Assembly (NCBI RefSeq): GCF_014202115.1
Contig: NZ_JACHFW010000002.1
Location: 124,001-188,000, forward strand
Direction: 5' to 3'
Length of the DNA: 64,000 bases
Source of the DNA: Catenibacillus scindens
GTDB taxonomy: Bacteria; Bacillota; Clostridia; Lachnospirales; Lachnospiraceae
The notes below the pieces were generated by a model. The model ran no database searches and was not told the origin of the DNA. It was given only the letters and a program-made list of their open reading frames with translations. The position numbers and the translations under genes were made by a program. Positions 44,690-53,330 of the stretch are shown piece by piece (the stretch's first letter is position 1; each line of letters opens with the position of its first letter).

Positions 44690-44756
44690 TCGTAAGGGGC
44701 TGTGTTTTACAGCCTCTTATTTTATACAGATTGGTTTGGTTTATCGGGGAGATGAT

Positions 44757-45479
44757 ATGATTACAGGGTTCAATTTTGATATTGACCTCTCTGTATGGAA
44801 ACATAAAGTGATTGAAGAAAAGGAGCGTTTCTATATCGGAATTTTGCGACCAGACGGAACGTACCATTCTTATCATGGAGTGAATAAAAATGGAAATGTT
44901 GGAACGTTGTTATATGTACATGGAAACTCTGACGGAACATATCAAGACAGCCAAAACTGTATGACGATTGCAGATTTGACGGAGCAGTTTATTAAAGCAC
45001 AAATTTCTTTTGATGAAGCACTTCAAATTGTAAAGTTAAAGAAGATTACCTATGCGCCGGACGCTACTATGCAGGCGATGTTATCAGATGTTTATGGACG
45101 CGTGTTGATAATTGAGCCGGGGATTGGATATTTGGAAGAGCATAAAAGATATTCCTTAATAACGAATTACTCTTTGATGAATCCAAAAAGTACCAAAAAT
45201 TTTATTGTGCAGGGTGATAACCGATACGAAAGAGCTTTGCAATTATTAGACAGCTACAAAAATGATTTTTCAATCTCTAACGCATTTGCATTGCTTCATA
45301 CTGTTCGGCAAGAAGGTGCATGGGCTACCAGAGTTTCATTTGTTTACTCTGCAAAAAAACAGGCAGTATATTATGCAGAGAATAACCACTTTGAACATAT
45401 CACGAAATTTGTGTTTCCGTCAGCGGAGCAGGAAAGGAGTAGTCATGCAACAGAAAATCTATCCCCGTTCAAAGGATAA
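44757..45479 (+). CDS. Ntn-hydrolase-like (AAT/choloylglycine hydrolase superfamily) protein lacking the N-terminal Cys
   Basis: A 240-residue protein starting MITGFNFDIDLSVW. The pattern IEPGIGYLEEHKRYSLITNY, RYERALQLLDSYK and HTVRQEGAWATRVSFVYSAK resembles the acyltransferase/C45 and linear-amide hydrolase superfamily. These normally begin with a catalytic Cys before the GxNFD segment; here the first residue is only three before it and no Cys exists upstream. It is thus either inactive or truncated. GGGGAGATGAT precedes the start. It overlaps the acetyltransferase gene by 35 bases. Confidence 0.5.
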   Translation: MITGFNFDIDLSVWKHKVIEEKERFYIGILRPDGTYHSYHGVNKNGNVGTLLYVHGNSDGTYQDSQNCMTIADLTEQFIKAQISFDEALQIVKLKKITYAPDATMQAMLSDVYGRVLIIEPGIGYLEEHKRYSLITNYSLMNPKSTKNFIVQGDNRYERALQLLDSYKNDFSISNAFALLHTVRQEGAWATRVSFVYSAKKQAVYYAENNHFEHITKFVFPSAEQERSSHATENLSPFKG

Positions 45480-46065
45480 AGAAACAGTTTATCTGCAAAA
45501 TGTTATTACTAATCCTAATATCACAGTTGGAGATTATACGATATATAACGATTTTGTCAGAGAACCAAAAGATTTTGAAAAGAACAATGTTTTGTACCAA
45601 TATCCAGTTAATAAAGATAAACTGATAATTGGAAAATTTTGTTCCATAGCATGCGGAGCAAAATTTATTTTCAATAGCGCAAATCATACGTTATCTTCCT
45701 TGTCAACCTACCCATTTCCTATCTTCTTTGAAGAATGGGGATTAGATGCAAAGAATATTACGAAGGCATGGGATAACAAGGGGAATATAGTTATCGGGAA
45801 TGATGTTTGGATCGGTTATGAAGCGGTCATTTTATCAGGCGTTACGATTGGTGACGGTGCAATTATTGGAACGCGTGCAGTTGTTACGAAAGATGTTCCA
45901 CCTTATACAATCGTTGGTGGTGTACCTGCACAGACGATAAGAAAGCGCTTTTCACAAGATACGATTGACACTTTATTAAAAATAAAATGGTGGGATTGGT
46001 CTAAGGAGTGTATTACGCAACATATATCCGAAATACAGTCGGGAAATGTTGAACATCTGATATGA
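45445..46065 (+). CDS. Vat/CatB-type O-acetyltransferase
   Basis: A 206-residue xenobiotic acetyltransferase of the left-handed beta-helix class that includes streptogramin (Vat) and type B chloramphenicol (CatB) acetyltransferases. NPNITVGDYTIY, KLIIGKFCSIACGAKFIFN, ANHTLSSLSTYPF (with the catalytic-type His) and WIGYEAVILSGVTIGDGAII are family blocks. ATG 45445 follows GGAAAGGAG. Drug specificity cannot be read from sequence; many homologues have no resistance role. It lies in the mobile-looking island. Confidence 0.8.
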   Translation: MQQKIYPRSKDKETVYLQNVITNPNITVGDYTIYNDFVREPKDFEKNNVLYQYPVNKDKLIIGKFCSIACGAKFIFNSANHTLSSLSTYPFPIFFEEWGLDAKNITKAWDNKGNIVIGNDVWIGYEAVILSGVTIGDGAIIGTRAVVTKDVPPYTIVGGVPAQTIRKRFSQDTIDTLLKIKWWDWSKECITQHISEIQSGNVEHLI

Positions 46066-46150
46066 ATTGCCGGACGGCGTTAGAGCAGAACTTATTGACG
46101 ACGGTGAAATGTGAATCTATTGCGGTGATCTGAAAATTAGAATTGAATAG
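46066..46150 (+). pseudogene. Relic of a second Uma2-family gene
   Basis: LPDGVRAELID (46067 onward) matches codons near 41739-41771 of the intact Uma2 gene, and the last 40 bases (GGTGATCTGAAAATTAGAAT) match its 3' end including the TAG. The middle, about 400 bp, is deleted and the join is frameshifted. It shows that two related copies once flanked part of the island. Confidence 0.75.
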
Positions 46151-46200
46151 AGAAGTTGATAAATAATATGCAACTCGAAATTTATTTATTCGATTTCAAA

Positions 46201-46240
46201 AAAATTCAGGACTTCCAGTCAGCGGAAGTCCTGAATTTTT
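46201..46240 (+). terminator. Terminator after the Uma2 relic
   Basis: AAAATTCAGGACTTCC and GGAAGTCCTGAATTTTT form a perfect stem with a seven-base loop and T-run. The 46150-46423 stretch also holds a MITE and the GGDEF gene promoter, and no other gene. Confidence 0.85.
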
Positions 46241-46278
46241 CTACACAATATCCCCATCTGTCAGGGCAATACAATTTT

Positions 46279-46336
46279 GTAACTATTCAGCCATGCGGCT
46301 GGTTTAATAAAAATACGGCGCATGGCTGAATAGTTA
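46279..46336. mobile_element. 58-bp MITE related to the element at 3122
   Basis: GTAACTATTCAGCCATGC and its exact complement form the ends. The left 43 bases are the exact reverse complement of the right end of the 3122-3295 element, so this is a deletion derivative of the same family. No clear target duplication is seen beyond TTTT/AAAA flanks. Confidence 0.8.
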
Positions 46337-46372
46337 CAAAATTCTATGTCAAAAAATAAATTATGTTGAAGA

Positions 46373-46401
46373 TTGACAATTTCTGCCCTATAATATATTA
46401 T
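46373..46401 (+). promoter_or_regulatory. Promoter of the GGDEF gene
   Basis: TTGACA at 46373-46378 and TATTAT at 46396-46401 with 17-bp spacing. It predicts a transcript start near 46408. Confidence 0.6.
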
Positions 46402-46423
46402 ACACTTTATGATTGGAAATACA

Positions 46424-47797
46424 ATGGGAGATGATAGAAATTTGAAAATACATTCAAAGAGAAAAAATGTTGATAGCAACACATATTTGCTCCTAATGTT
46501 TATTGCCATTGAACTTTTTATGTCTTTTTCTTTTGTAGGCTATATTCATATCGAACCAATTTCTCTGACTTTTGTTTATATACCTGTACTTATAAGTGGC
46601 TGTATCCTCGGACCCAAAGAATCCACCATTGTAGGGGCAGTTTTTGGACTGGCGTCCATGTGGAAAGCTTCCGCCTTTTATGTAGGTGTTGGGGGCGCTA
46701 TTTTTTCTCCGTCTATGAGTGGAAAGCCTCTGGAGAGCATTGTTCTCAGCATCGGTTCCCGTGCCCTGTTTGGCCTGGTCACAGGTCTTTTGTTTTCTTT
46801 GGCAAAAAAAATCCCCTGCCCAAGAATCGGCATTGCCGTTGTCGCCTCTTTTGGCCGGATACTCCACGCTTTCATTGTATACACTTGTATGATGACTCTT
46901 TTTCCCGAAGCTGGATTTACCGTCAGGGATACGCTGACAGATATCCAGCAAAACGACTTTGTTCCGTTCACTATAATCACTGTCGTGGCCGTGATCGTAT
47001 GCTATGAGTTTTACCGATCCCCTTTTTTTCAGAAATTTATGCAACGGATACATAAAGTCAATCAGGCCAGCGCAAAAATTGCTTCCGGAAAGTGGGGCGT
47101 AATCGCTACAGTCATCCTTGTCACCCTGGCGTCTGTCAGTGTAGCTGTCTACTTTACAAACCGTATTGAGACTGTTATGTCCCAATACAATATCCGGCTT
47201 TCCGATGATATATCCTATGATCTGATGCACCTTCAGATCCAGTTTCTCCTTGGTATTCTCTCCCTGGCTATGATCGTGATCATTGTGATCATTCTCCACC
47301 AGAAGAATTACAGTTACCTCTCTTATGAGGCCAGACTGGACGGCCTTACAGGACTTCTCCGCCGACGTTATTTCTTTCATATTGGAGAAAAGCTGGTGAA
47401 AAGCAACACTGGCGGTTACTTTATTATTATGGATATAGACAGGTTCAAAATGATCAATGATACCTATGGCCACCCTGTGGGGGATCAGGTTTTGGCGAAA
47501 GTGGCCGATTACTTTCAGGAAGCTTTCAGCCGGCAGAATATTTTTGGACGGCTGGGCGGCGATGAGTTTGTGGCACTAATCATCAGCCCTCTTTCCAAGG
47601 CTGATATTGAAAACACTCTCAATGATATGAAAGACCGCTTAAAAAAACTCCAGATTCAGGATCTGACAGTGACGTGCAGTATCGGGGTCATCCCTGTGGA
47701 CAAAAACTATTCCCTGGAAGAACTGTACCGCCAGGCGGATCATCTTCTTTACGAGGCAAAAAAGAATGGCAAAGACCAGTTTGTTTTTGGAAAATAA
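46424..47797 (+). CDS. Membrane-anchored diguanylate cyclase (GGDEF)
   Basis: About 457 residues. The N-terminal 170 residues form a multi-helix membrane sensor resembling an ECF-transporter substrate subunit (PVLISGCILGPKESTIVGAV), a further helix pair follows to about 285, and a GGDEF domain ends the protein (DGLTGLLRRRYF, DIDRFKMINDTYGH, FGRLGGDEFVAL). The GGDEF motif is intact, so c-di-GMP synthesis is likely; no RxxD inhibitory site is seen. The start is uncertain: ATG 46409 would be leaderless, ATG 46424 has a weak site, TTG 46442 follows GGGAG. Confidence 0.88.
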   Translation: MGDDRNLKIHSKRKNVDSNTYLLLMFIAIELFMSFSFVGYIHIEPISLTFVYIPVLISGCILGPKESTIVGAVFGLASMWKASAFYVGVGGAIFSPSMSGKPLESIVLSIGSRALFGLVTGLLFSLAKKIPCPRIGIAVVASFGRILHAFIVYTCMMTLFPEAGFTVRDTLTDIQQNDFVPFTIITVVAVIVCYEFYRSPFFQKFMQRIHKVNQASAKIASGKWGVIATVILVTLASVSVAVYFTNRIETVMSQYNIRLSDDISYDLMHLQIQFLLGILSLAMIVIIVIILHQKNYSYLSYEARLDGLTGLLRRRYFFHIGEKLVKSNTGGYFIIMDIDRFKMINDTYGHPVGDQVLAKVADYFQEAFSRQNIFGRLGGDEFVALIISPLSKADIENTLNDMKDRLKKLQIQDLTVTCSIGVIPVDKNYSLEELYRQADHLLYEAKKNGKDQFVFGK

Positions 47798-47850
47798 GCA
47801 CATATTCCGGGGCTTCGTTCCCTGGATATCTGTTCTTCAGCGCAAAAAAA

Positions 47851-47879
47851 TTGAAAATCTGGCAGATTTGGGGTATAAT
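47851..47879 (+). promoter_or_regulatory. Promoter of the ThuA-like gene
   Basis: TTGAAA at 47851-47856 and a perfect TATAAT at 47874-47879, spaced 17 bp. Confidence 0.75.
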
Positions 47880-47920
47880 TTATTCGACTTAATTTTTTAC
47901 TTGTTGAAAGGAGAAGTTTT

Positions 47921-48763
47921 ATGGAAAAGATTAAGGTAATGCTCATTTCAGGTAAGGTGACATCCGAACACTATTACCCGAAGGCTAATGAGGCGATCCG
48001 CACCATGCTGGAATCTACCGGTCGTTTCGATGTAAAAGTCGTGGAGGAGTTTAATGGAGCCACCCCCAGGACACTGGAAGGCTATGATCTGATTTTCCTT
48101 AACTATGACGGAAAATCAGCACCCACAGATTCCTATGAGCGCTGGGAGCCCGGTGCTGAAAAGGTCTTTTTCGATTTTGTAAAAAACGGGGGAGGACTTT
48201 ATATCCATCATTCCAGCGTCTGGCTTGAGGATGATATGCCAGAAGAATATAAAAAACTGTGGGGGTATTATGTAACTATGCCGGAAGGCCGGAAAGCACC
48301 GGAGGATGACCTCATCGTCAGAAACCTTGCGCCGGAGGATCCGATCATGAAAGACATTAATGATTTTATGATCGTTGTCGATGATCTTTTTGCCGGTGTC
48401 AAAGAAGCGCCCGGCCAAAAAGAAGTTCTTGGCGGGATTTATGACGATATTAAACTGTATCAGAAGGATTGGTGGCCTCCAAAGCATCATCCTGTACATA
48501 TTCCAGGAGGCAAGCTGGAAAATATGCCTGGCGTAAATACGATGCAGCCGGTAATCTGGAAAAACTATTACGGCAAAGGCCGGGTATTCGGTTGTAGCAT
48601 TGGCCATGGTATTGATACTTACCGCCGTCTGAATTATGTGACAATTCTCGTCCGGGGCGCAGAGTGGGCAGCCACAGGAGAAGTGACTCTTGATAAACCT
48701 AAGCGTACCGGAAACGATCGCTTTAATGAATGGCCCTATTACCATAATAACGAAACTCACTAA
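47921..48763 (+). CDS. ThuA-like (class I amidotransferase fold) protein
   Basis: A 280-residue ThuA-domain protein. EGYDLIFLNYDGKS, FVKNGGGLYIHHSS and GKGRVFGCSIGHGIDTY fit the family. ThuA proteins are linked to trehalose and other disaccharide use, but the biochemical role is unclear. GAAAGGAG precedes the start. It has its own promoter and terminator and no sugar genes beside it. Confidence 0.85.
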   Translation: MEKIKVMLISGKVTSEHYYPKANEAIRTMLESTGRFDVKVVEEFNGATPRTLEGYDLIFLNYDGKSAPTDSYERWEPGAEKVFFDFVKNGGGLYIHHSSVWLEDDMPEEYKKLWGYYVTMPEGRKAPEDDLIVRNLAPEDPIMKDINDFMIVVDDLFAGVKEAPGQKEVLGGIYDDIKLYQKDWWPPKHHPVHIPGGKLENMPGVNTMQPVIWKNYYGKGRVFGCSIGHGIDTYRRLNYVTILVRGAEWAATGEVTLDKPKRTGNDRFNEWPYYHNNETH

Positions 48764-48783
48764 AAAATCATATATTTTTATTG

Positions 48784-48819
48784 CAGCGCTTCAGTCCCGC
48801 AGCTGAAGCGCTGTCTTTT
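48784..48819 (+). terminator. Terminator after the ThuA-like gene
   Basis: CAGCGCTTCAG and CTGAAGCGCTG form a perfect 11-bp stem with an eight-base loop, followed by TCTTTT. Confidence 0.88.
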
Positions 48820-48887
48820 GCCAATCATACAGGTTCCTGCATATTAGAGAAACGTAACGCCTATCCTCTGGCATATATTTTTATACC

Positions 48888-48916
48888 TTTACTAAAAAGC
48901 TCCTATCTGGTATAAT
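48888..48916 (+). promoter_or_regulatory. Promoter of the phoH-ybeY operon
   Basis: TTTACT at 48888-48893, 17-bp spacer and TGGTATAAT (extended -10, TATAAT at 48911-48916). Confidence 0.65.
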
Positions 48917-48983
48917 TATTAATTAATTGTGACATAAGCCTGTCACAGAACTTTTATGAAAGGAAAGGTTAGGAAGATATAAT

Positions 48984-50027
48984 TTGCAGACAATTGTAAT
49001 TGAATTTGACAGTCTGGATCAGATGACTCAGATTTTCGGCCCTTTTGACAGCAATATAAAACTTATAGAAAAAACCCTCCCCGTAACTATCACCGGCCAG
49101 GGTGACCGGGTTAAAGTCACCGGCGAGGAAGGGGCTGCGCAGAAGGCCGCCCAGGTACTTGAGACATTGAAAAAGATGCGGGACAATCACGAGATCGTCA
49201 ATGAGAACGTGGTGAGCCAAGCCATTGACCTGGTGGATGATGGCGCTGCCGATGAGGCGGTCATGGTCATGAAAGACGTCATTACCCTGACCAATAAAGG
49301 CAAGCCTGTCAAGTGCAAGACCATCGGACAACGCAATTATATTAATGCGATTAAAGACCACGCAGTGACCATATGTATCGGCCCGGCGGGGACAGGCAAG
49401 ACCTATCTGGCCATTGCTATGGCTGTAGATGCCCTGAAAAGGGAAGAAATCTCCCGGATTATCCTCACAAGACCTGCTGTGGAGGCCGGAGAACATCTCG
49501 GTTTTCTTCCCGGTGATCTTCAAAGTAAGGTTGACCCTTATTTGCGTCCTCTCTATGACGCTCTTTTTGAAATGCTTGGAGAGGAGAGCTTTAACCGAAA
49601 TCTGGAGCGGGGCATTATTGAGGTGGCTCCGCTGGCCTATATGCGCGGCCGGACACTGAATAACAGTTTTGTTATTTTAGATGAGGCTCAGAATGCCAGC
49701 CTTGAACAGATGTTTATGGTCCTCACCCGTCTCGGTGAAGGATCCAAGATCATTGTCACCGGTGACGTCACCCAGGTGGATCTTATGGACCGGGCATCCG
49801 GCCTTGAGCGCAGCGCCATGATTCTGAAAGATGTGGACGGCATCGCAATCTCCCGGCTAAGCAACCGTGACGTTGTCCGCCATAAACTTGTGAGAGATAT
49901 TATTAAAGCCTTTGAAAATTATCGGGAAAAAGAAGATATAAAACAGAGGAGGAAGACCGATGACACTGAACATCGAAGAAGAAGTTCCCATTCCCGACGG
50001 ATTGGATTACAAAAAAATCATTCATGA
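48984..50027 (+). CDS. phoH: PhoH family ATPase
   Basis: A 347-residue PhoH-like P-loop ATPase with an N-terminal KH-like region. Walker A is GPAGTGKT near residue 133 and Walker B VILDEAQN. It starts at TTG 48984 after AGGA; the C-terminus is basic and runs over the ybeY start by 68 bases. PhoH-YbeY pairs are common and are tied to RNA/ribosome maturation, which is the likely setting here. Confidence 0.9.
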   Translation: MQTIVIEFDSLDQMTQIFGPFDSNIKLIEKTLPVTITGQGDRVKVTGEEGAAQKAAQVLETLKKMRDNHEIVNENVVSQAIDLVDDGAADEAVMVMKDVITLTNKGKPVKCKTIGQRNYINAIKDHAVTICIGPAGTGKTYLAIAMAVDALKREEISRIILTRPAVEAGEHLGFLPGDLQSKVDPYLRPLYDALFEMLGEESFNRNLERGIIEVAPLAYMRGRTLNNSFVILDEAQNASLEQMFMVLTRLGEGSKIIVTGDVTQVDLMDRASGLERSAMILKDVDGIAISRLSNRDVVRHKLVRDIIKAFENYREKEDIKQRRKTDDTEHRRRSSHSRRIGLQKNHS

Positions 50028-50460
50028 CGTTGTCTGCGGTGCCCTGGAATTTGAGGACTGCCCCTATGAGGTTGAAGTCAACGTGATCCTCACATCTAAT
50101 GAAGAAATTGCGCTGATTAACAGGGATTACAGAGACTTGAACCAGCCCACAGATGTTTTGTCCTTCCCCATGATTGACTATGTAGCTCCCGGAGATTTTT
50201 CCGTACTGGAAGAATACAATGAAGAAGACTACTTTAATCCAGAGAGCGGGGAACTGATGCTGGGAGATATTATCATATCCATGGACAAAGTTTACGAGCA
50301 GGCTGAAAAATACGGGCACAGCATCCAGCGCGAACTTGGTTTTTTAGTGGCTCACAGTATGCTCCATCTTTTTGGCTATGACCATATGGAGCCGGAAGAA
50401 ACCCAGGTTATGGAAGAAAAACAGCGTGATATATTAAAACTTGTTCATCTTAGCCGGTAA
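49960..50460 (+). CDS. ybeY: Endoribonuclease YbeY (rRNA maturation)
   Basis: A 166-residue metal-dependent RNase that helps mature 16S rRNA 3' ends and in ribosome quality control. The zinc motif HSMLHLFGYDH matches H-x3-H-x5-H. NRDYRDLNQPTDVLSFP is the family block. AGGAGGAAGACCG precedes the ATG inside the end of phoH, so translation is coupled. Confidence 0.95.
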   Translation: MTLNIEEEVPIPDGLDYKKIIHDVVCGALEFEDCPYEVEVNVILTSNEEIALINRDYRDLNQPTDVLSFPMIDYVAPGDFSVLEEYNEEDYFNPESGELMLGDIIISMDKVYEQAEKYGHSIQRELGFLVAHSMLHLFGYDHMEPEETQVMEEKQRDILKLVHLSR

Positions 50461-50491
50461 AAGGCTTAAATAGGAAAGGAGAGTATTCAAT

Positions 50492-51595
50492 ATGAAAACA
50501 TATAAAGGCATAAGTACAGCATTAATCGCGGCAATGATCGCGGCCACAGCCGCCGGGTGTTCCGGAGGTAATACCCAGGAGAGCGATTCCACCGCTGTAT
50601 CAACCACCGCTCAGAGTGAGGCACAGGAAAGTGAATCCACCCCGGAGAGCCAGTCTGAGACTGAAGCAGCAGCTTCGCTTCCCGAAGGACAGATGTACAG
50701 CTTTCTTACCGGAGAACCTGTAGATTCTTCTATCGGCATGCAGCGTCCGGTCGCTGTGATGATCAACAATATCGAGGAAGCCACCTCCCAGCAGTGCGGA
50801 ACATCCGCCGCTGATATTTTATATGAGGCCGTTGTGGAAGGAAATATTACCCGGCTTATGGCTATCTTCCAGGATACTTCCAAAATTGAGAGAGTTGGCT
50901 CTGTCCGCAGTGCGAGACATAATTACCTGGATTTTGCCAGCAACTATGACGCCATTTACTGCCACTATGGACAGTCTATTTATGCTACCAACAAAATCCA
51001 GCAGGAGGGTCTCCTCACTGTCAGTGAAAACGTGGGCAGCGCTTATTTCCAGGATAATACTTACCCGGCACCTCACCATATTTTTGCCAGCGGCGAGACC
51101 TTAGAAGCCGGCATTTCCCAGATCGGTGCAGAAAGAAACCTTCCGGATGGCTATGAGGGCGGTCTTGTGTTCAATACCGAGGACACTGATCCCGACTATG
51201 GAACCATCGCCAACAATGTATCTATACCATTTGTTTACAGCAAATCTACACTGGAATATGACAGCGCCACAAAATTATATAAGAAATATCAGTACGGGGC
51301 TCCCCATGTAGACGCTAATAACAATGAGCAGCTTACATTCAAAAACATTATTATTCAATACGCCCAGTACGCGGATATCCCCGGCGGTTCCGGATGCCAG
51401 GATATTACTCTGTACGGCGAGGGCAAAGGCATCTATATCACTGACGGAAAAGCAGTGGATATTACATGGGAACGTTCTGACGGCTCTGTGCCTACAACCT
51501 ATTATATTGAAGACGGCACACAGTTAAAGATTAATCCAGGAAAAACCTACATTGCTGTTGTACCTGAAAACTTCAATATTACTTTAGGTGAATAA
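50492..51595 (+). CDS. DUF3048 domain lipoprotein (YerB-like)
   Basis: A 367-residue secreted lipoprotein. The signal peptide ends in the lipobox TAAGC with Cys23, followed by a Ser/Thr/Glu-rich linker to about 65, then DUF3048 (PVAVMINNIEEATSQQCGTS, VGSVRSARHNYLDFAS). The family is of unknown function, associated with the cell envelope of Firmicutes. AAAGGAG precedes the start. The flippase gene follows after 19 bases. Confidence 0.88.
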   Translation: MKTYKGISTALIAAMIAATAAGCSGGNTQESDSTAVSTTAQSEAQESESTPESQSETEAAASLPEGQMYSFLTGEPVDSSIGMQRPVAVMINNIEEATSQQCGTSAADILYEAVVEGNITRLMAIFQDTSKIERVGSVRSARHNYLDFASNYDAIYCHYGQSIYATNKIQQEGLLTVSENVGSAYFQDNTYPAPHHIFASGETLEAGISQIGAERNLPDGYEGGLVFNTEDTDPDYGTIANNVSIPFVYSKSTLEYDSATKLYKKYQYGAPHVDANNNEQLTFKNIIIQYAQYADIPGGSGCQDITLYGEGKGIYITDGKAVDITWERSDGSVPTTYYIEDGTQLKINPGKTYIAVVPENFNITLGE

Positions 51596-51614
51596 AAAAT
51601 ACCGAGGTTGATCC

Positions 51615-53237
51615 ATGGCAAATCAAAAGAGATCCTCAAATAACAGCATTGTGGTGCAAAGCGCCATTCTTGCCGCAGCACAGATTCTGGTCCGGGTTAT
51701 CGGTCTGTTATACCGTGTACCCATGCAGCGTATCATCGGTGATGTGGGCAATGGTTATTATGGCGCCGCTTATGAAATCTATCAGTTTATCCTGCTTTTA
51801 TCCGCCAATGGTATCCCTACGGCGGTGGCTCTCCTTGTGGCCCGGCACCTGGCCCGGAGAGAGTATAAAAATGTTTACCGCATTTTTAAAGGCTCCATGA
51901 TCTTTGCCCTGATCATCGGCGGCGTGGTCATGCTCTTTACACTCTTCGGCGCCAGATGGCTGGCCGTCGCCCTTTTCGGACAGGACTATGCCGATGTATC
52001 CATCGCTTTGCGTATACTGGCACCTACACTGCTGATCTCCGCAGTCATGGGTGTTATGCGGGGATTTTTTCAGGGGAAAAATGTTATGATGCCCACAGCC
52101 ATCTCACAGATGGTGGAACAGGTGTTTAACGCTTTGATCAGCGTTATTGCCGCCTATTTTCTCATTGTACGCGGGCCGGCCTGGGGCGCGGCAGGCGGAA
52201 CGCTGGGAACCTGTATGGGTGCTTTAAGCGGCTTTATCTTCATCGCCATTGTGTATTACCTTTACAAGCCTACATTCATGCGCCTGCTCAAAAAGGATAA
52301 AAGCCATTTTCACCTCCACTCAGAACAGGTGATCAAAATGGTGGCGGTAACTATGGCTCCCGTCGTTTTAAGCTCCACGGTCTACCAGATCAGCGGTATT
52401 ATTGACACCTCTATGTTTTACCGGATCATGGGCGGGCTGGGCTACGCTTCTGACGTGGCCGCGGAACTTTTTGGTAATTACAGCGGACAGTATAAGATGA
52501 TCTTGAACATACCTTTGGGGATTACATCTTCCATCGGTATTGCCCTGATTCCGGCGGTCACTTCCCTCATCGCTGTGGGCAAGCGCCGTGAAGCCAGAGA
52601 GCGGATTGATTCCATCATTAAACTGACAAACCTTGTAGCCATCCCGTCTTGCGTGGGACTGATCGTATTGGCGGAGCCTATTATGAAACTCCTGTTTGTT
52701 ATCAATAACGATGTGCCAATCCGTCTGCTTCAGCTTGGCGCCATCACTGTCATTACATATTCTTTTTCCACAGTGACTATCGCCATACTTCAAGGCATGA
52801 ACCGAATGAAAACGCCGGTGATCAACTCAGCCATTTCTCTGCTGATCCACATTGTGGTTGTTTATATTCTTCTTCAGTTTGCGGATATGAACATTTATGC
52901 TCTGATCTACGGGAATCTGGTGTTTTCCTTCGCCATGTGCGCCCTGAATCTTTTTGCCCTGTACCGTTATGTCAATTACAGGCAGGAAGTGTTCCGCTCA
53001 TTTGTCCTGCCAACCCTGGCGGCAGTGATCATGGGCGCCATCGCTTATTTTATTTACAGAGTCGTTTATTATGTCATCCACATTAACCTGATCGGCATTA
53101 TTTTCGCTGTTATTTTCGGTGTCGCTGCCTACGGAGTTATTCTGATCCTTCTCGGCGGCATGAATGAGGAGGAGCTGCGAAGTATGCCCAAAGGTCATTT
53201 ACTTGTAAAATTCTGTCGAAAAATTCATATCATGTAA
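51615..53237 (+). CDS. SpoVB/MurJ-type polysaccharide flippase
   Basis: A 540-residue MOP-superfamily membrane protein with about 14 helices. The N-terminal ILVRVIGLLYRVPMQRIIGD and GLPT-like ANGIPTAVALLVA are typical of the SpoVB/YtgP branch, which moves lipid-linked sugars for peptidoglycan or spore cortex. Which paralogue it is cannot be settled from sequence alone. A long inverted repeat follows the stop. Confidence 0.88.
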   Translation: MANQKRSSNNSIVVQSAILAAAQILVRVIGLLYRVPMQRIIGDVGNGYYGAAYEIYQFILLLSANGIPTAVALLVARHLARREYKNVYRIFKGSMIFALIIGGVVMLFTLFGARWLAVALFGQDYADVSIALRILAPTLLISAVMGVMRGFFQGKNVMMPTAISQMVEQVFNALISVIAAYFLIVRGPAWGAAGGTLGTCMGALSGFIFIAIVYYLYKPTFMRLLKKDKSHFHLHSEQVIKMVAVTMAPVVLSSTVYQISGIIDTSMFYRIMGGLGYASDVAAELFGNYSGQYKMILNIPLGITSSIGIALIPAVTSLIAVGKRREARERIDSIIKLTNLVAIPSCVGLIVLAEPIMKLLFVINNDVPIRLLQLGAITVITYSFSTVTIAILQGMNRMKTPVINSAISLLIHIVVVYILLQFADMNIYALIYGNLVFSFAMCALNLFALYRYVNYRQEVFRSFVLPTLAAVIMGAIAYFIYRVVYYVIHINLIGIIFAVIFGVAAYGVILILLGGMNEEELRSMPKGHLLVKFCRKIHIM

Positions 53238-53262
53238 ATTTCATGAGCTGCATAAATGAGCT

Positions 53263-53330
53263 AAAAGAACAGATAATGTATATCAAAAGGAGGACGTATC
53301 CGGATGAAAAAATACATTATCTGTTCTTTT
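53263..53330 (+). promoter_or_regulatory. 19-bp perfect inverted repeat enclosing a ribosome site and start codon
   Basis: AAAAGAACAGATAATGTAT at 53263-53281 is the exact reverse complement of 53312-53330. The 30-base loop holds AAAGGAGG and the ATG at 53304. The 3' arm is codons 4-9 of the gene and runs into five T, so the fold could be both a terminator of the flippase gene and a translation-control stem. Confidence 0.8.

Noticed and set aside
40146-47800. Complete integrative element with both attachment sites or conjugation genes
   Set aside because: Only a left boundary with arm-like repeats is visible; no relaxase, coupling protein or right-hand repeat was found.
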